Origin: an archaeon
GTDB taxonomy: Archaea > Nanobdellota > Nanobdellia > SCGC-AAA011-G17 > PNOQ01
DNA: 40,792 bases
Reading direction: 5' to 3'
Assembly (NCBI GenBank): GCA_021107835.1
Contig: JAIOSD010000020.1
Coordinates: 1 to 40,792, forward strand
Part shown: positions 32,545-40,792 of the stretch, piece after piece
Layout of the letters: each line of letters begins with the position of its first letter
How positions within the stretch are numbered: the stretch's first letter is position 1
The notes under the pieces: generated by a model
What the model was told of the DNA's origin: nothing
Seen by the model: only the letters and a program-made list of their open reading frames with translations
Databases searched by the model: none
Made by a program: the position numbers and the translations under genes

Positions 32545-33297
32545 ATGTCATTAGACCACCTCATATGCAAAATAAGAGACTCACGAAGAGTATCCCCACC
32601 AAAATTTGATCCAAATAATTTTATTCACAAAAGACACAGTATAGTTCCAGGATCAAATAAAGTCTACATTATTTTTCCAGGATGGAGATCTGGACTTAAA
32701 CATTCCCAAATATTAAGAAACACCCTCACTAAAAGGGGGCAATCTTGTTTAGAATATGAATTTCATCCAGATATCTTAACTTCAGATCCTCAACAAACAT
32801 TAGACTGTTTCGAACAAATAAAAAAAGATGGATTACAAGAAATAGAAAATCTTAAACAAATATACAACTTTAAAAATATCCAAGTTATAGGCATGAGCCT
32901 GGGGGGGATGCATGCTTACATGGTTTCTAATCACAATCCAAATATCGATAAATTAACTCTTGTATGCACAGGGTATTCTCTAGCAGAATCTCTTTGGGAT
33001 GGAATCGCAACACAACATCTAAGAAAAAATATGGAAAAACAAGGGATAACCCTAGACCAATTAGAAACCCTTTGGGGAAAAATCCACCCTTACAATAACA
33101 TAGATGGATTAACAGGCAAAAAGATACAAGTATTCCTATCAAAGGCAGATAAATTAATAAGATATTCTGGGGGCAAAAAGATAGTAAATGCAATGAAAGA
33201 ATTAGGATTAGATCCACAAGTTGAAGAAAACAGATTTTTAGGTCATTACATAACAATTTGGATGAAATATAATTCGCCTGGAAAAATAATTTCTTAA
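32545..33297 (+). CDS. Alpha/beta hydrolase-fold protein
   Basis: The 250-residue protein has the alpha/beta-hydrolase order: a strand and oxyanion loop VYIIFPGWRSGLKHSQ, the nucleophile elbow GMSLGG (catalytic Ser at about 118), VFLSKADKLI as the acid strand with the Asp, and GHY near the C-terminus with the catalytic His. No lid or signal peptide is seen, so it acts in the cytoplasm. The substrate (ester, lipid or peptide) cannot be inferred. TTTATAAATA (32515-32524) about 21-30 nt upstream fits a leaderless start. Confidence 0.8.
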   Translation: MSLDHLICKIRDSRRVSPPKFDPNNFIHKRHSIVPGSNKVYIIFPGWRSGLKHSQILRNTLTKRGQSCLEYEFHPDILTSDPQQTLDCFEQIKKDGLQEIENLKQIYNFKNIQVIGMSLGGMHAYMVSNHNPNIDKLTLVCTGYSLAESLWDGIATQHLRKNMEKQGITLDQLETLWGKIHPYNNIDGLTGKKIQVFLSKADKLIRYSGGKKIVNAMKELGLDPQVEENRFLGHYITIWMKYNSPGKIIS

Positions 33298-33543
33298 TTA
33301 TTAATTTATATATTTAAATAAACATAATTTCAAAAACATTTAATTTGTTACAAACCTACAAACTCGATTCTCTATAAGCTAAATAAACTATACCCTTTAT
33401 AAACTCCCCCTCGAAAAACAAAAGCTTTATAAATCATATCGTTCCGCTAAACTCCCATATAAGTAACAACTCTCTCTAAAGATGGCTATCCGAAAATAAA
33501 TTACACATTGTTTTGATAAAAATCTAAAGAGGACTATGCTAAT
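33298..33543 (+). other. 246-bp intergenic leader upstream of the tRNA-RNA polymerase gene cluster
   Basis: No ORF or known RNA was recognised here. It has two TATA boxes, CTTTATAAAC (about 33396-33405) and CTTTATAAAT (33425-33434). The second would start a transcript near 33455, about 90 nt before tRNA-Asp. I saw no C/D box, H/ACA or tRNA-like fold. It may be the main promoter region for tRNA-Asp, tRNA-Lys and the RNA polymerase genes, with a processed leader. Confidence 0.4.
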
Positions 33544-33617
33544 GCCCGGATGGTGTAGTTCGGTTAGCATAAGGCCCTGTCGCGGCCTTGACCCGGGTTC
33601 AAATCCCGGTTCGGGCG
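33544..33617 (+). tRNA. tRNA-Asp (GUC)
   Basis: The gene has acceptor GCCCGGA/TTCGGGC (one G-U pair), D-stem GTGT/GCAT, anticodon stem AGGCC/GGCCT with loop CTGTCGC, and T-arm CCGGG-TTCAAAT-CCCGG. The discriminator is G73, as expected for Asp. There is no intron and no encoded CCA. Only 3 nt separate it from tRNA-Lys, so both are on one precursor. Confidence 0.93.
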
Positions 33618-33620
33618 TTC

Positions 33621-33711
33621 GGACCGGTAGCTCAGCTTGGTAGAGCACTTGGCTTTTAACCAAGGGGTCGCGGGTTCAAAACACGAAAGTGTGAAAGTCC
33701 CGTCCGGTCCA
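33621..33711 (+). tRNA. tRNA-Lys (UUU) with a 17-nt intron in the T-loop (59/60)
   Basis: Acceptor GGACCGG/CCGGTCC, D-stem GCTC/GAGC and anticodon stem CTTGG/CCAAG with loop CTTTTAA are normal, with A73. The T-loop is 24 nt instead of 7. Bases 33681-33697 can be removed as an intron, leaving TTCAAAT. The precursor folds into a perfect bulge-helix-bulge: T-stem, 3-nt bulge AGT, 4-bp helix TTCA/TGAA, 3-nt bulge AAA, then CAC/GTG closed by a GAAA tetraloop. The cut after the second bulge base on both sides gives exactly these ends. CCA is not encoded. Confidence 0.92.
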
Positions 33712-33729
33712 CTTATATTCAGGAAAAAA

Positions 33730-33972
33730 ATGGCAGAAGAATTCGACATCAAAAAACACTCCTTTGTTCCAGTACACATAAAGCTTACAGAAGAAGAAGC
33801 TCAAAAAGTTCTTGAAGAATTTAATGTAACAAAAGATGAAATACCAAAAATTCTAATTTCAGATCCAGCAATTGAAAATTTAAAACCAGATTATGGAGAC
33901 TTAATAAAAATTATAAGAAAAAGTCCAACAAACACAGAATCAACATTTTTTAGGGTGGTAGTTAATGGTTAA
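33730..33972 (+). CDS. rpoH: RNA polymerase subunit H (Rpb5 C-terminal homologue)
   Basis: RpoH is a small archaeal RNA polymerase subunit that joins the jaw of the enzyme. The 80-residue length is normal. It has HSFVPVHIKLTEEEAQKVLE and the family's ILISDPAI, then GDLIKIIRKSPT and a FRVVV end. An open frame upstream runs through tRNA-Lys; the true start is ATG 33730, 18 nt after that tRNA. No separate TATA box fits, so it is probably transcribed together with the tRNAs. It overlaps rpoB'' by 8 bp. Confidence 0.93.
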   Translation: MAEEFDIKKHSFVPVHIKLTEEEAQKVLEEFNVTKDEIPKILISDPAIENLKPDYGDLIKIIRKSPTNTESTFFRVVVNG

Positions 33973-35452
33973 AGGATACAAAAAAATAATTGAAAATTAT
34001 TTCAAAGAGCATTCTTTTGTAGAATCAAATATAAAATCTTTTAATAGATTTGCAGAAAAAGATATTCAAAAAATAGTTGATATGGTAGGAGAAGTAGTAC
34101 CAACTATTATTCCTCAAGAAGTTGAAAACTTTAAAATAAAACTTTCAAATATAAAACTTGGAACCCCTATGATAACAGAAGCTGATGGTTCCAAAAGAAA
34201 ATTATACCCAATGGAAGCAAGATTAAGAAAACTCACCTATTCTGCTCCACTAACTTTAACAGTAAGCGCACACATCAATAATATTCAAAGAGAATCTTTC
34301 ACCACAGAAGTAGGTAAACTACCAATAATGTTAAAATCTAAGTTTTGCCATCTTAACGGCTTAAGTAAAGAAGATTTAATAAAACACGGAGAAGATTCAA
34401 ATGACTTAGGTGGATACTTTATATTAAATGGAAACGAAAGGGTTTTAATTGCTGTAGAAGATTTAGCATCAAACAAACTTTTCATAAAAAAGGCAGCAAC
34501 AGGACCAAGCAAATATGTAGCAAAACTTTATTCTGAACACACCAACTATAGAATACCTCATACAATAGAACAAATGAAAGATGGGGTAATATACATAAGC
34601 TTCGCAAGATTCAAAAGAGTTCCAATAATCGCAGTAATCAAAGCACTTGGACTAACAAAAGATCAAGAAATAATGGAATTAATCTCATCAGAAAAAGTTT
34701 ATGATGATATTATATTAAACTTATACGAAAGTATTAATCTAAAAACACAAGAAGATGCCTTAGAATCCCTAGCAAAAAAAGCAGGGATACTTCAAAAAGA
34801 ATTAAGAGATGAAAAAACAATTGAACAAATGAATAGATACTTACTTCCACACTTAGGAATGTCTTCTAAAGACAGAATATGCAAAGCGCAAAACCTATGT
34901 AAATTAATTAAAAGATTTTTAATGGTAGCTACAGACAAAGTAGAACCAATAGATCAAGATCATTATGTAAACAAAAGATTAAAATTAAGTGGAGACCTTT
35001 TATATGACTTATTCAGAGTCAATATGAGATCTTTAGTTCAAGATATGTTATATAATTTCCAAAGATTAGTAAAGAGAGGAAAATTTTCATCAATTAGAAT
35101 AATCATAAGAGAACAATTATTATCTTCAAGAATTAAAAGTGCAATGGCAACTGGAAGTTGGCCAGGTGGAAGAACTGGTATTTCACAAAACATTTCAAGA
35201 GTCAACGCTATAGACGCAACTTCTCATTTACAAAGAGTCGTTAGTTTATTAACAGCATCTCAAGAAAATTTCCAAGCAAGGGCACTACACAGCACCCACT
35301 GGGGTAGACTATGTCCTGTAGAAACTCCAGAAGGTACCCCAATTGGTCTAAGAAAAAACTTATCATTATTAGCAAATGTAACTGACACCGCACCTAGCGA
35401 TGAAAAAATTATGAAATTACTAGAATCCAATGGATTAAAAAAAATAGATTAA
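33965..35452 (+). CDS. rpoB2: RNA polymerase subunit B'' (N-terminal half of RpoB/Rpb2)
   Basis: The beta-like subunit is split in two genes here, as in many euryarchaea and DPANN. The 495-residue N-terminal half has ARLRKLTYSAPLTLTVSAHI, GGYFILNGNERVLI, SSRIKSAMATGSWPGGRTGI and HSTHWGRLCPVETPEGTPIG, which are the protrusion, lobe and fork conserved regions. Length is typical (about 500). It overlaps rpoH by 8 bp and is followed by rpoB' after 1 bp. Confidence 0.95.
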   Translation: MVKGYKKIIENYFKEHSFVESNIKSFNRFAEKDIQKIVDMVGEVVPTIIPQEVENFKIKLSNIKLGTPMITEADGSKRKLYPMEARLRKLTYSAPLTLTVSAHINNIQRESFTTEVGKLPIMLKSKFCHLNGLSKEDLIKHGEDSNDLGGYFILNGNERVLIAVEDLASNKLFIKKAATGPSKYVAKLYSEHTNYRIPHTIEQMKDGVIYISFARFKRVPIIAVIKALGLTKDQEIMELISSEKVYDDIILNLYESINLKTQEDALESLAKKAGILQKELRDEKTIEQMNRYLLPHLGMSSKDRICKAQNLCKLIKRFLMVATDKVEPIDQDHYVNKRLKLSGDLLYDLFRVNMRSLVQDMLYNFQRLVKRGKFSSIRIIIREQLLSSRIKSAMATGSWPGGRTGISQNISRVNAIDATSHLQRVVSLLTASQENFQARALHSTHWGRLCPVETPEGTPIGLRKNLSLLANVTDTAPSDEKIMKLLESNGLKKID

Positions 35453-35453
35453 A

Positions 35454-37256
35454 ATGGTAGACGTATTCCTAAATGAAAGATTTGTAGGCTCGGTCTCAGA
35501 TGTAAATGAATTTCTTAATAACATTAAAAAACAAAGAAGAGAAGGCATTATCCCAGAAAAGCTAAATATAGGTTTCTATGAAGCATTAAATGAGATACAT
35601 GTAGAAACTACCAAAGGAAGATGTAGAAGACCTTTAATCATAGTAGAAAACGGAAAATCAAAACTAACCGAAGAACTATTACAAAAAATAGAAAAAGATG
35701 AAATAACTTGGGAAGAATTAATAAAACAAGGAATAGTTGAATACTTAGACGCAAGAGAAGAAGAAAATACTTTCGTTGCATTAGATGAAAAAGATATAAC
35801 AAAAGAACACACCCATGTAGAAGTTTCACCAATTACAATATTAGGGTTATGTACCTCCTTAATTCCATTTTCAAACTTTGGAAGTTCTTCAAGATTAATT
35901 AGAGGTTCCAAACTTCAAAAACAAGGATTAGGATTATATGCATCAAATTTCCCACTAAGAATGGATACTGATGCAAGCATTTTACACTACCCACAACGCC
36001 CAATAACAAAAAGTTTCATGCATGATGTATTCAATTATGATGCCCATCCAAATGGGCAAAATTTCACAATTGCAGTTATGAGTTACGAAGGATATAATAT
36101 GCAAGATGCAGTTATAATCAATAAAGGTAGCATAGATAGAGGTTTAGCGCGTTCAACTTATTTCAAACCTTATTCTGCAACAGAATTAAGATACTCTGGA
36201 GGATTAAGAGATGAAATAGACATTCCAGATAAAGAAGTAAAAGGATATCGTTCTGAAAGAGACTATAGGCATTTAGAAGACGATGGTTTAGTTTATACAG
36301 AAGCTCAAGTAGAACCAGAAGATGTAATAATTGGAAGATCAAGTCCACCAAGATTCTTAGGTAGTCTAGAAGAATTTAATATTGCGGTAAATACTAGAAG
36401 AGAAAGTTCGATTGCAATCGGAGAAGGTACAAAAGGAATCGTAGATATGACTTTCTTAACAGAAAATGAAGAAGGAAACAGATTAATCCAAACTAGATTA
36501 AGAGAACAAAGAATTCCTGAAATAGGAGATAAATTCTGTTCAAGACATGGACAAAAAGGAGTTATAGGGATGTTAGTTCCCCAAGTAGATATGCCTTTTT
36601 CATCAAGAGGGATAATCCCAGACATAATCTTCTCACCTCACAGTATCCCATCAAGAATGACTGTATCCCATTTACTAGAAATACTTTCTGGAAAAGTTGG
36701 AGCATTAAGTGCAAAACAGATAGATGCTACAACATTCGACAATCCTTCTGAAAAAGATTTAAGAAAAGAATTGCTAGATTTAGGATTTTCCGAAGAAGGT
36801 AAAGAAACACTATACAACCCCCTAACTGGAAAAAAACTTCAAGCAAAAATTTATGTTGGAAATATATATTATCTAAAGCTAAAACATATGGTAGCAAACA
36901 AACTTCACGCAAGAGCAGCAGGAAGAATTCAATTATTAACACGACAACCTGTTGAAGGAAGGGCAATGGGCGGAGGATTAAGAGTGGGAGAAATGGAGAA
37001 AGATTGTTTAGTAGCACACGGGGCTTCTTTATTATTAAAAGAAAGGTTTGATTCAGATAAAACAATACTCCATATTTGTGAAAACTGTGGAATTTTCGCA
37101 ACTTATGATAGTTATAAAAACAAAGCCATTTGCACCAGATGTGGGGGAGAAGCAAAAGTTTCCCCAGTAGAGATAAGTTACGCATTCAAATTATTATTAG
37201 ATGAAATAAGAACAATTGGAATAGACTCCAAAATAAACCTAAAAGAAAAATTTTAG
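35454..37256 (+). CDS. rpoB1: RNA polymerase subunit B' (C-terminal half of RpoB/Rpb2)
   Basis: This 600-residue half contains the hybrid-binding and wall domains: SPITILGLCTSLIPFSNF, VMSYEGYNMQDAVIINKGS, DKFCSRHGQKGVIGMLVPQ and GRAMGGGLRVGEMEKDCLVA. The C-terminal clamp has a zinc site (CENCG and CTRCGG). Length is normal. The stop lies 3 bp before rpoA', so the polymerase genes form one tight operon. Confidence 0.95.
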   Translation: MVDVFLNERFVGSVSDVNEFLNNIKKQRREGIIPEKLNIGFYEALNEIHVETTKGRCRRPLIIVENGKSKLTEELLQKIEKDEITWEELIKQGIVEYLDAREEENTFVALDEKDITKEHTHVEVSPITILGLCTSLIPFSNFGSSSRLIRGSKLQKQGLGLYASNFPLRMDTDASILHYPQRPITKSFMHDVFNYDAHPNGQNFTIAVMSYEGYNMQDAVIINKGSIDRGLARSTYFKPYSATELRYSGGLRDEIDIPDKEVKGYRSERDYRHLEDDGLVYTEAQVEPEDVIIGRSSPPRFLGSLEEFNIAVNTRRESSIAIGEGTKGIVDMTFLTENEEGNRLIQTRLREQRIPEIGDKFCSRHGQKGVIGMLVPQVDMPFSSRGIIPDIIFSPHSIPSRMTVSHLLEILSGKVGALSAKQIDATTFDNPSEKDLRKELLDLGFSEEGKETLYNPLTGKKLQAKIYVGNIYYLKLKHMVANKLHARAAGRIQLLTRQPVEGRAMGGGLRVGEMEKDCLVAHGASLLLKERFDSDKTILHICENCGIFATYDSYKNKAICTRCGGEAKVSPVEISYAFKLLLDEIRTIGIDSKINLKEKF

Positions 37257-37259
37257 AAA

Positions 37260-39830
37260 ATGGCAGAAAACATAACAAAAAAAGTAGACAGCATCCAATT
37301 TAGTATGATAACCCCACAAAACATCAAAAAAATGGCGGTAGCAAAAATAGTTACACCAGAACTATATGACAGGGAAGGATATCCTGTTGATGGGGGCCTA
37401 ATGGATATTAGACTAGGGGTTATCGATCCGGGATTAAGGTGTAAAACATGTGGACAAAAATTAAAAGAATGTCCAGGACATTTCGGATTCATGGATTTAG
37501 CTAGACCAGTTGCCCATATAAAATATGTAGATATGATTTTAAAATTCTTAAGAACTACTTGCAGCCAATGCGGAAGAATTCTCGTAGAAGATGAAAAAAT
37601 AAAAAAACATCTAGAAAATGTTTCTTTAGCAGAAAAAGAAAGAAGATATAAAGTAAAAAATAATTTAGTTTTAGCGTTTATAAATTCTATAAAATTAATA
37701 AAAAAATGTCCACACTGTAAGGCAAAACAAAAGAAAATAACAATAGAAAAACCATCTACAATGTTAGAAGATGGAAAACGATTAAATCCTATCCAAATAA
37801 AGGGAAGATTAGAAAAAATAAACGATGCAGATGTTTCTGCCTTAGGATTAGATCCCAAATTTGCAAGGCCAGAATGGATGATATTAGATATTTTGGCAGT
37901 CCCACCAGTAACAATTAGACCTAGCATTACTTTAGAAAGTGGTGAACGTTCAGAAGATGATCTTACCCACAAATTATCAGATATTGTTAGAATCAATCAA
38001 AGATTATTTGAAAACATAAATGCAGGAGCCCCAGAAATAATTATAGAAGACCTATGGGATCTACTTCAATATCATGTAACAACTTTCTTCGATAACCATA
38101 TTGCACAAGTACCAGTAGCAAGACACAGATCAGGTCAACCACTTAAAACACTAACTGAAAGAATAAAAAGTAAAGAAGGGAGATTTAGACATAATTTAGC
38201 AGGTAAAAGAGTTAACTTCTCTGCAAGAACTGTTATTAGTGGAGATCCAAAAATAAAATTCAATGAAGTTGGTGTTCCACTAGTTGTAGCAAAGGAATTA
38301 ACAATCCCAGAAAAAGTGACTGATTGGAATATAAAATGGTTAAAGGAACTAATAGAAAAAGGTCAAGAAAATTATCCTGGAGCAAATTATGTAATAAGAC
38401 CTGACGGAAAAAAGAAAAGAATAACTGAAGAAACAAAAGAACAATTACTAGAAGAATTACAACCAGGATACATCGTAGAGAGACACCTAATAGAAAAAGA
38501 TATTTCAATTTTCAATAGACAACCTAGCCTACACCGAATGAGTATAATGTGTCACAAAATAAAAATTTTGCCTGGAAAAAGTTTCAGATTAAACCCTGCA
38601 GTCTGCACTCCTTATGGTGCAGATTTCGACGGTGATGAAATGAATTTACACATTCCTCAAACAGAAGAAGCAAGAGCTGAAGCAGAAGTTTTAATGAGTG
38701 TCCAAAACCATATTATAAGTCCAAAAAATGGATTAAATATTATAGGCTCCATAGAAGATGCAATTTCAGGACTATATTTACTAACTAAAGGATTAACATT
38801 TACTAAAGAAAACGCAATAGAATTGCTAATAAGTGCCGGAATATACGACAAAAAGATGAGAAATTCTAAAGACAAAGTAACTGGAAAAGAAATTTTCAGC
38901 ATTTTGTTACAAGAAGATTTCAACTTCGTAGGCACTTCAAAGGACGGAAACAATGTAATAATAAAAAATGGTAGTTTAAAAGAAGGAATTATCGATAAAG
39001 CATTAGTTGGAGAAGATAATGGACAATTGATAAGAGAGATATACGCCAAATATAACGAAGATGTTGGAATAGATTTCTTAGCAAAAATTTTCAAATTAGG
39101 GATAGCAACACTACTATACTCAGGATTTACAATTGGAATATCCGATTCGGACATCCCAGAAAAAGTTGATAAAAAAAACGAAGAACTAGTAAAAAAAGCA
39201 AAAAAAGATGTAAACGCAATAATTAAAATCTATGATGAAGGAAAATTAGAATCATTGCCTGGAAATACAGTTGAAGAAACTTTAGAACTAAAAATAACTG
39301 AAGTTCTAAATAAAGTTAGAAATGATATTTCTAAACAAGTAAGCAACACTGTAAACGAAGACAATCCTACAATCATTATGGCAAACTCAGGAGCAAAAGG
39401 AAACCTACTAAACGTAGCAATGATGTCTTCATGTGTAGGCCAACAAGCAATAAGAGGAAAAAGGGTAAAGGGAAAAATGCATGGAAGGGCCCTTTCAATA
39501 TTCAAGAAAAATGATTTAAGTCCAGAAGCCCATGGGTTCATAGAAAAAGGATATAAAAAAGGAATGTCTCCTCACGAATATTATTTTGGAGCAATGACAG
39601 GAAGGGATGCCCTAATGGATGTAGCATTAAGAACACCAAAATCAGGTTATTTGTATAGAAGATTAGCAAATGCATTACAAGATTTAAGAATAGAATATGA
39701 TTCCACTGTAAGAGACGCAGAAAAAAGTATTGTTCAATTTAAATATGGTGAAGATGGTATAGATATATCAAAAAGTGATGGTGGAAAAATTAATGTTAAA
39801 AAAATAATAAAACAGATTCAAGGAAAATGA
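37260..39830 (+). CDS. rpoA1: RNA polymerase subunit A' (N-terminal part of RpoC/Rpb1)
   Basis: This is the catalytic subunit. The 856-residue protein has the clamp zinc motif CKTCGQKLKECPGHFG, a second Cys site (CSQCG and CPHC), the lid/rudder region, and the active-site loop YGADFDGDEMNLHIPQ with the three metal-binding Asp residues. The bridge helix region is SPHEYYFGAMTGRDALMDVA. Length is normal (about 870-900) or slightly short. It overlaps rpoA'' by 4 bp (ATGA). Confidence 0.96.
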   Translation: MAENITKKVDSIQFSMITPQNIKKMAVAKIVTPELYDREGYPVDGGLMDIRLGVIDPGLRCKTCGQKLKECPGHFGFMDLARPVAHIKYVDMILKFLRTTCSQCGRILVEDEKIKKHLENVSLAEKERRYKVKNNLVLAFINSIKLIKKCPHCKAKQKKITIEKPSTMLEDGKRLNPIQIKGRLEKINDADVSALGLDPKFARPEWMILDILAVPPVTIRPSITLESGERSEDDLTHKLSDIVRINQRLFENINAGAPEIIIEDLWDLLQYHVTTFFDNHIAQVPVARHRSGQPLKTLTERIKSKEGRFRHNLAGKRVNFSARTVISGDPKIKFNEVGVPLVVAKELTIPEKVTDWNIKWLKELIEKGQENYPGANYVIRPDGKKKRITEETKEQLLEELQPGYIVERHLIEKDISIFNRQPSLHRMSIMCHKIKILPGKSFRLNPAVCTPYGADFDGDEMNLHIPQTEEARAEAEVLMSVQNHIISPKNGLNIIGSIEDAISGLYLLTKGLTFTKENAIELLISAGIYDKKMRNSKDKVTGKEIFSILLQEDFNFVGTSKDGNNVIIKNGSLKEGIIDKALVGEDNGQLIREIYAKYNEDVGIDFLAKIFKLGIATLLYSGFTIGISDSDIPEKVDKKNEELVKKAKKDVNAIIKIYDEGKLESLPGNTVEETLELKITEVLNKVRNDISKQVSNTVNEDNPTIIMANSGAKGNLLNVAMMSSCVGQQAIRGKRVKGKMHGRALSIFKKNDLSPEAHGFIEKGYKKGMSPHEYYFGAMTGRDALMDVALRTPKSGYLYRRLANALQDLRIEYDSTVRDAEKSIVQFKYGEDGIDISKSDGGKINVKKIIKQIQGK

Positions 39831-40792
39831 CTAAATTGTATGAAAAATATCAAGATAAGCTCCCAGGAAGAGTACTAGATGAAATCAAAAAAGAATCTAA
39901 AGAAAGAAATCTTAGTTCTCAACAAATATCAAAAGTTTTAGCACAAGCACAAAAAGAATACGAAGCAACATTAATTGCACCTGGAGAAGCAATTGGTATA
40001 ACTACTGCAGAAAGTTTTGGTGAAGCAGGAACTCAAATGACATTAGATGTATTCCATTTAGCAGGAGTTGCAGAAATTCAAGTTACAAGAGGATTACCAA
40101 GATTAATCGAATTGTTTGATGCAAGAAAAGAACCATCCACCCCGAGCATGGAAATATATTTAAAAACAGAACACACAAAAAATGAAAAAACAATAAGAAA
40201 AATTGCTAGTTTTATAAAAGAAATTAAATTAGAAGAAATAAGTTCCGAATTTTCGTTAAATATAATGAAAGGGTCTATTGAAGTAGATTTAAACATGGAA
40301 AAAATAAAAGCATTTGGATTTAAAAAAGAAGAAATAATAGAAAAAGTAAAAAAAGAATTAAAAAATGTTAATGTTAAAGAAACAAAAAGGGGATTAATAA
40401 TTACTTCGGAAGTTGAAGATTTAAATTTAAGTGGAATGTATAAATTAAAACAAAGTGTTAAAGCAGTTCTACTTAGAGGAATTAAAAAAATCACACAAGT
40501 CCTTCCAACCAAAAAAGATGGAAAATATGTAATTATGTGTGCTGGCTCAAATATGAAAGATATCCTAACAATGAACGAAATTGATGCAAAATTAGTAACC
40601 TCAAACAATATATTTGAAATCGCTTCAACACTAGGTATAGAAGCTGCCAGACAATCAATAATAAACGAGGCAGTATCTGTCGTAGAAAATCAAGGATTAG
40701 ATGTGGACATAAGACATGTTATGTTCCTTGCAGATATAATGACTCAAACAGGGGTTATAAGAGGAATTACAAGGGGAGGGATAAGTGGAGAA
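39827..40792 (+). CDS. rpoA2: RNA polymerase subunit A'' (C-terminal part of RpoC/Rpb1), 3' end outside window
   Basis: The frame is open for 322 codons to the window edge. It shows the trigger-loop region GITTAESFGEAGTQMTLDVF and LAGVAEIQVTRGLPRLIEL, and the late conserved DVDIRHVMFLADIMTQTG and IRGITRGGISGE. Full-length A'' is usually about 380-400 residues, so roughly 60 residues are missing. It overlaps rpoA' by 4 bp. Confidence 0.95.
   Translation, partial: MTKLYEKYQDKLPGRVLDEIKKESKERNLSSQQISKVLAQAQKEYEATLIAPGEAIGITTAESFGEAGTQMTLDVFHLAGVAEIQVTRGLPRLIELFDARKEPSTPSMEIYLKTEHTKNEKTIRKIASFIKEIKLEEISSEFSLNIMKGSIEVDLNMEKIKAFGFKKEEIIEKVKKELKNVNVKETKRGLIITSEVEDLNLSGMYKLKQSVKAVLLRGIKKITQVLPTKKDGKYVIMCAGSNMKDILTMNEIDAKLVTSNNIFEIASTLGIEAARQSIINEAVSVVENQGLDVDIRHVMFLADIMTQTGVIRGITRGGISGE

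Noticed and set aside
33637..33729. N-terminal extension of rpoH through the tRNA-Lys gene
   Set aside because: The extra residues are translation of tRNA sequence; RpoH homologues start near the ATG at 33730.
37253..40608. Long minus-strand frames opposite rpoA' and rpoA''
   Set aside because: They are hydrophobic shadows of strongly conserved RNA polymerase genes.
1..40792. CRISPR array, transposon or integrase
   Set aside because: No regularly spaced repeats, DDE transposase, recombinase or terminal inverted repeats were seen by reading.

Overview
The window is about 40.8 kb of AT-rich archaeal chromosome. It has the archaeal RNA polymerase genes rpoH-rpoB''-rpoB'-rpoA'-rpoA'', tRNA introns, RNase P protein Rpp30, Fap7/AK6 and TATA-box promoters. 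Most first genes of a transcription unit start 24-30 nt downstream of a TATA box, which implies leaderless mRNAs. The small proteins, sparse metabolism, ThyX, bacterial-type Lgt and many exported cysteine-rich proteins suggest a DPANN archaeon of the Woesearchaeales/Pacearchaeales type. That placement is inference, not proof.

Layout. (1) 1-8.9 kb: two secreted beta-helix surface proteins (one over 1,600 residues and running off the left edge) sharing a Cys-rich module, with RNase P protein 3 and small unknown genes between them. (2) 9-13.7 kb: housekeeping and nucleotide genes: Fap7/AK6, a YbjQ protein, UMP kinase, a lipoprotein, DUF357, a YjbQ/UPF0047 protein, a degenerate thymidylate-kinase-like gene and ThyX. 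(3) 13.7-20.6 kb: an energy module. AMP-forming acetyl-CoA synthetase and a membrane pyrophosphatase read leftward. From the same 79-bp control region an operon reads rightward with 2-oxoacid:ferredoxin oxidoreductase gamma-alpha fusion, its beta subunit, and a 284-residue H-cluster protein resembling a minimal [FeFe] hydrogenase. (4) 20.7-23.2 kb: accessory genes, including two proteins with HEPN-like R-x4-H motifs and three small membrane proteins. (5) 23.2-28.6 kb: a DMT transporter, a MetV-like protein with a ferredoxin, DUF1461, a cysteine-desulfurase-like enzyme, a multi-HTH protein and Lgt. (6) 28.7-32.3 kb: a membrane-anchored thioredoxin-like protein, two winged-helix proteins, a TrmB regulator and a divergent two-gene operon. 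(7) 32.3-40.8 kb: intron-containing tRNA-Tyr, an alpha/beta hydrolase, tRNA-Asp, tRNA-Lys with a 17-nt T-loop intron, and the RNA polymerase operon, which runs off the right edge inside rpoA''.

How the genes may work together (inference): the oxidoreductase makes acetyl-CoA and reduced ferredoxin, the H-cluster protein could discharge the ferredoxin as H2 or act as a redox sensor, and Acs plus the ion-pumping pyrophosphatase could couple acetyl-CoA/acetate and pyrophosphate to ATP and an ion gradient. Lgt would anchor exported lipoproteins such as the one at 10.6 kb. No CRISPR array, insertion sequence or integrase was seen. No stretch longer than 300 bases lacks a gene; the longest is 33298-33543.
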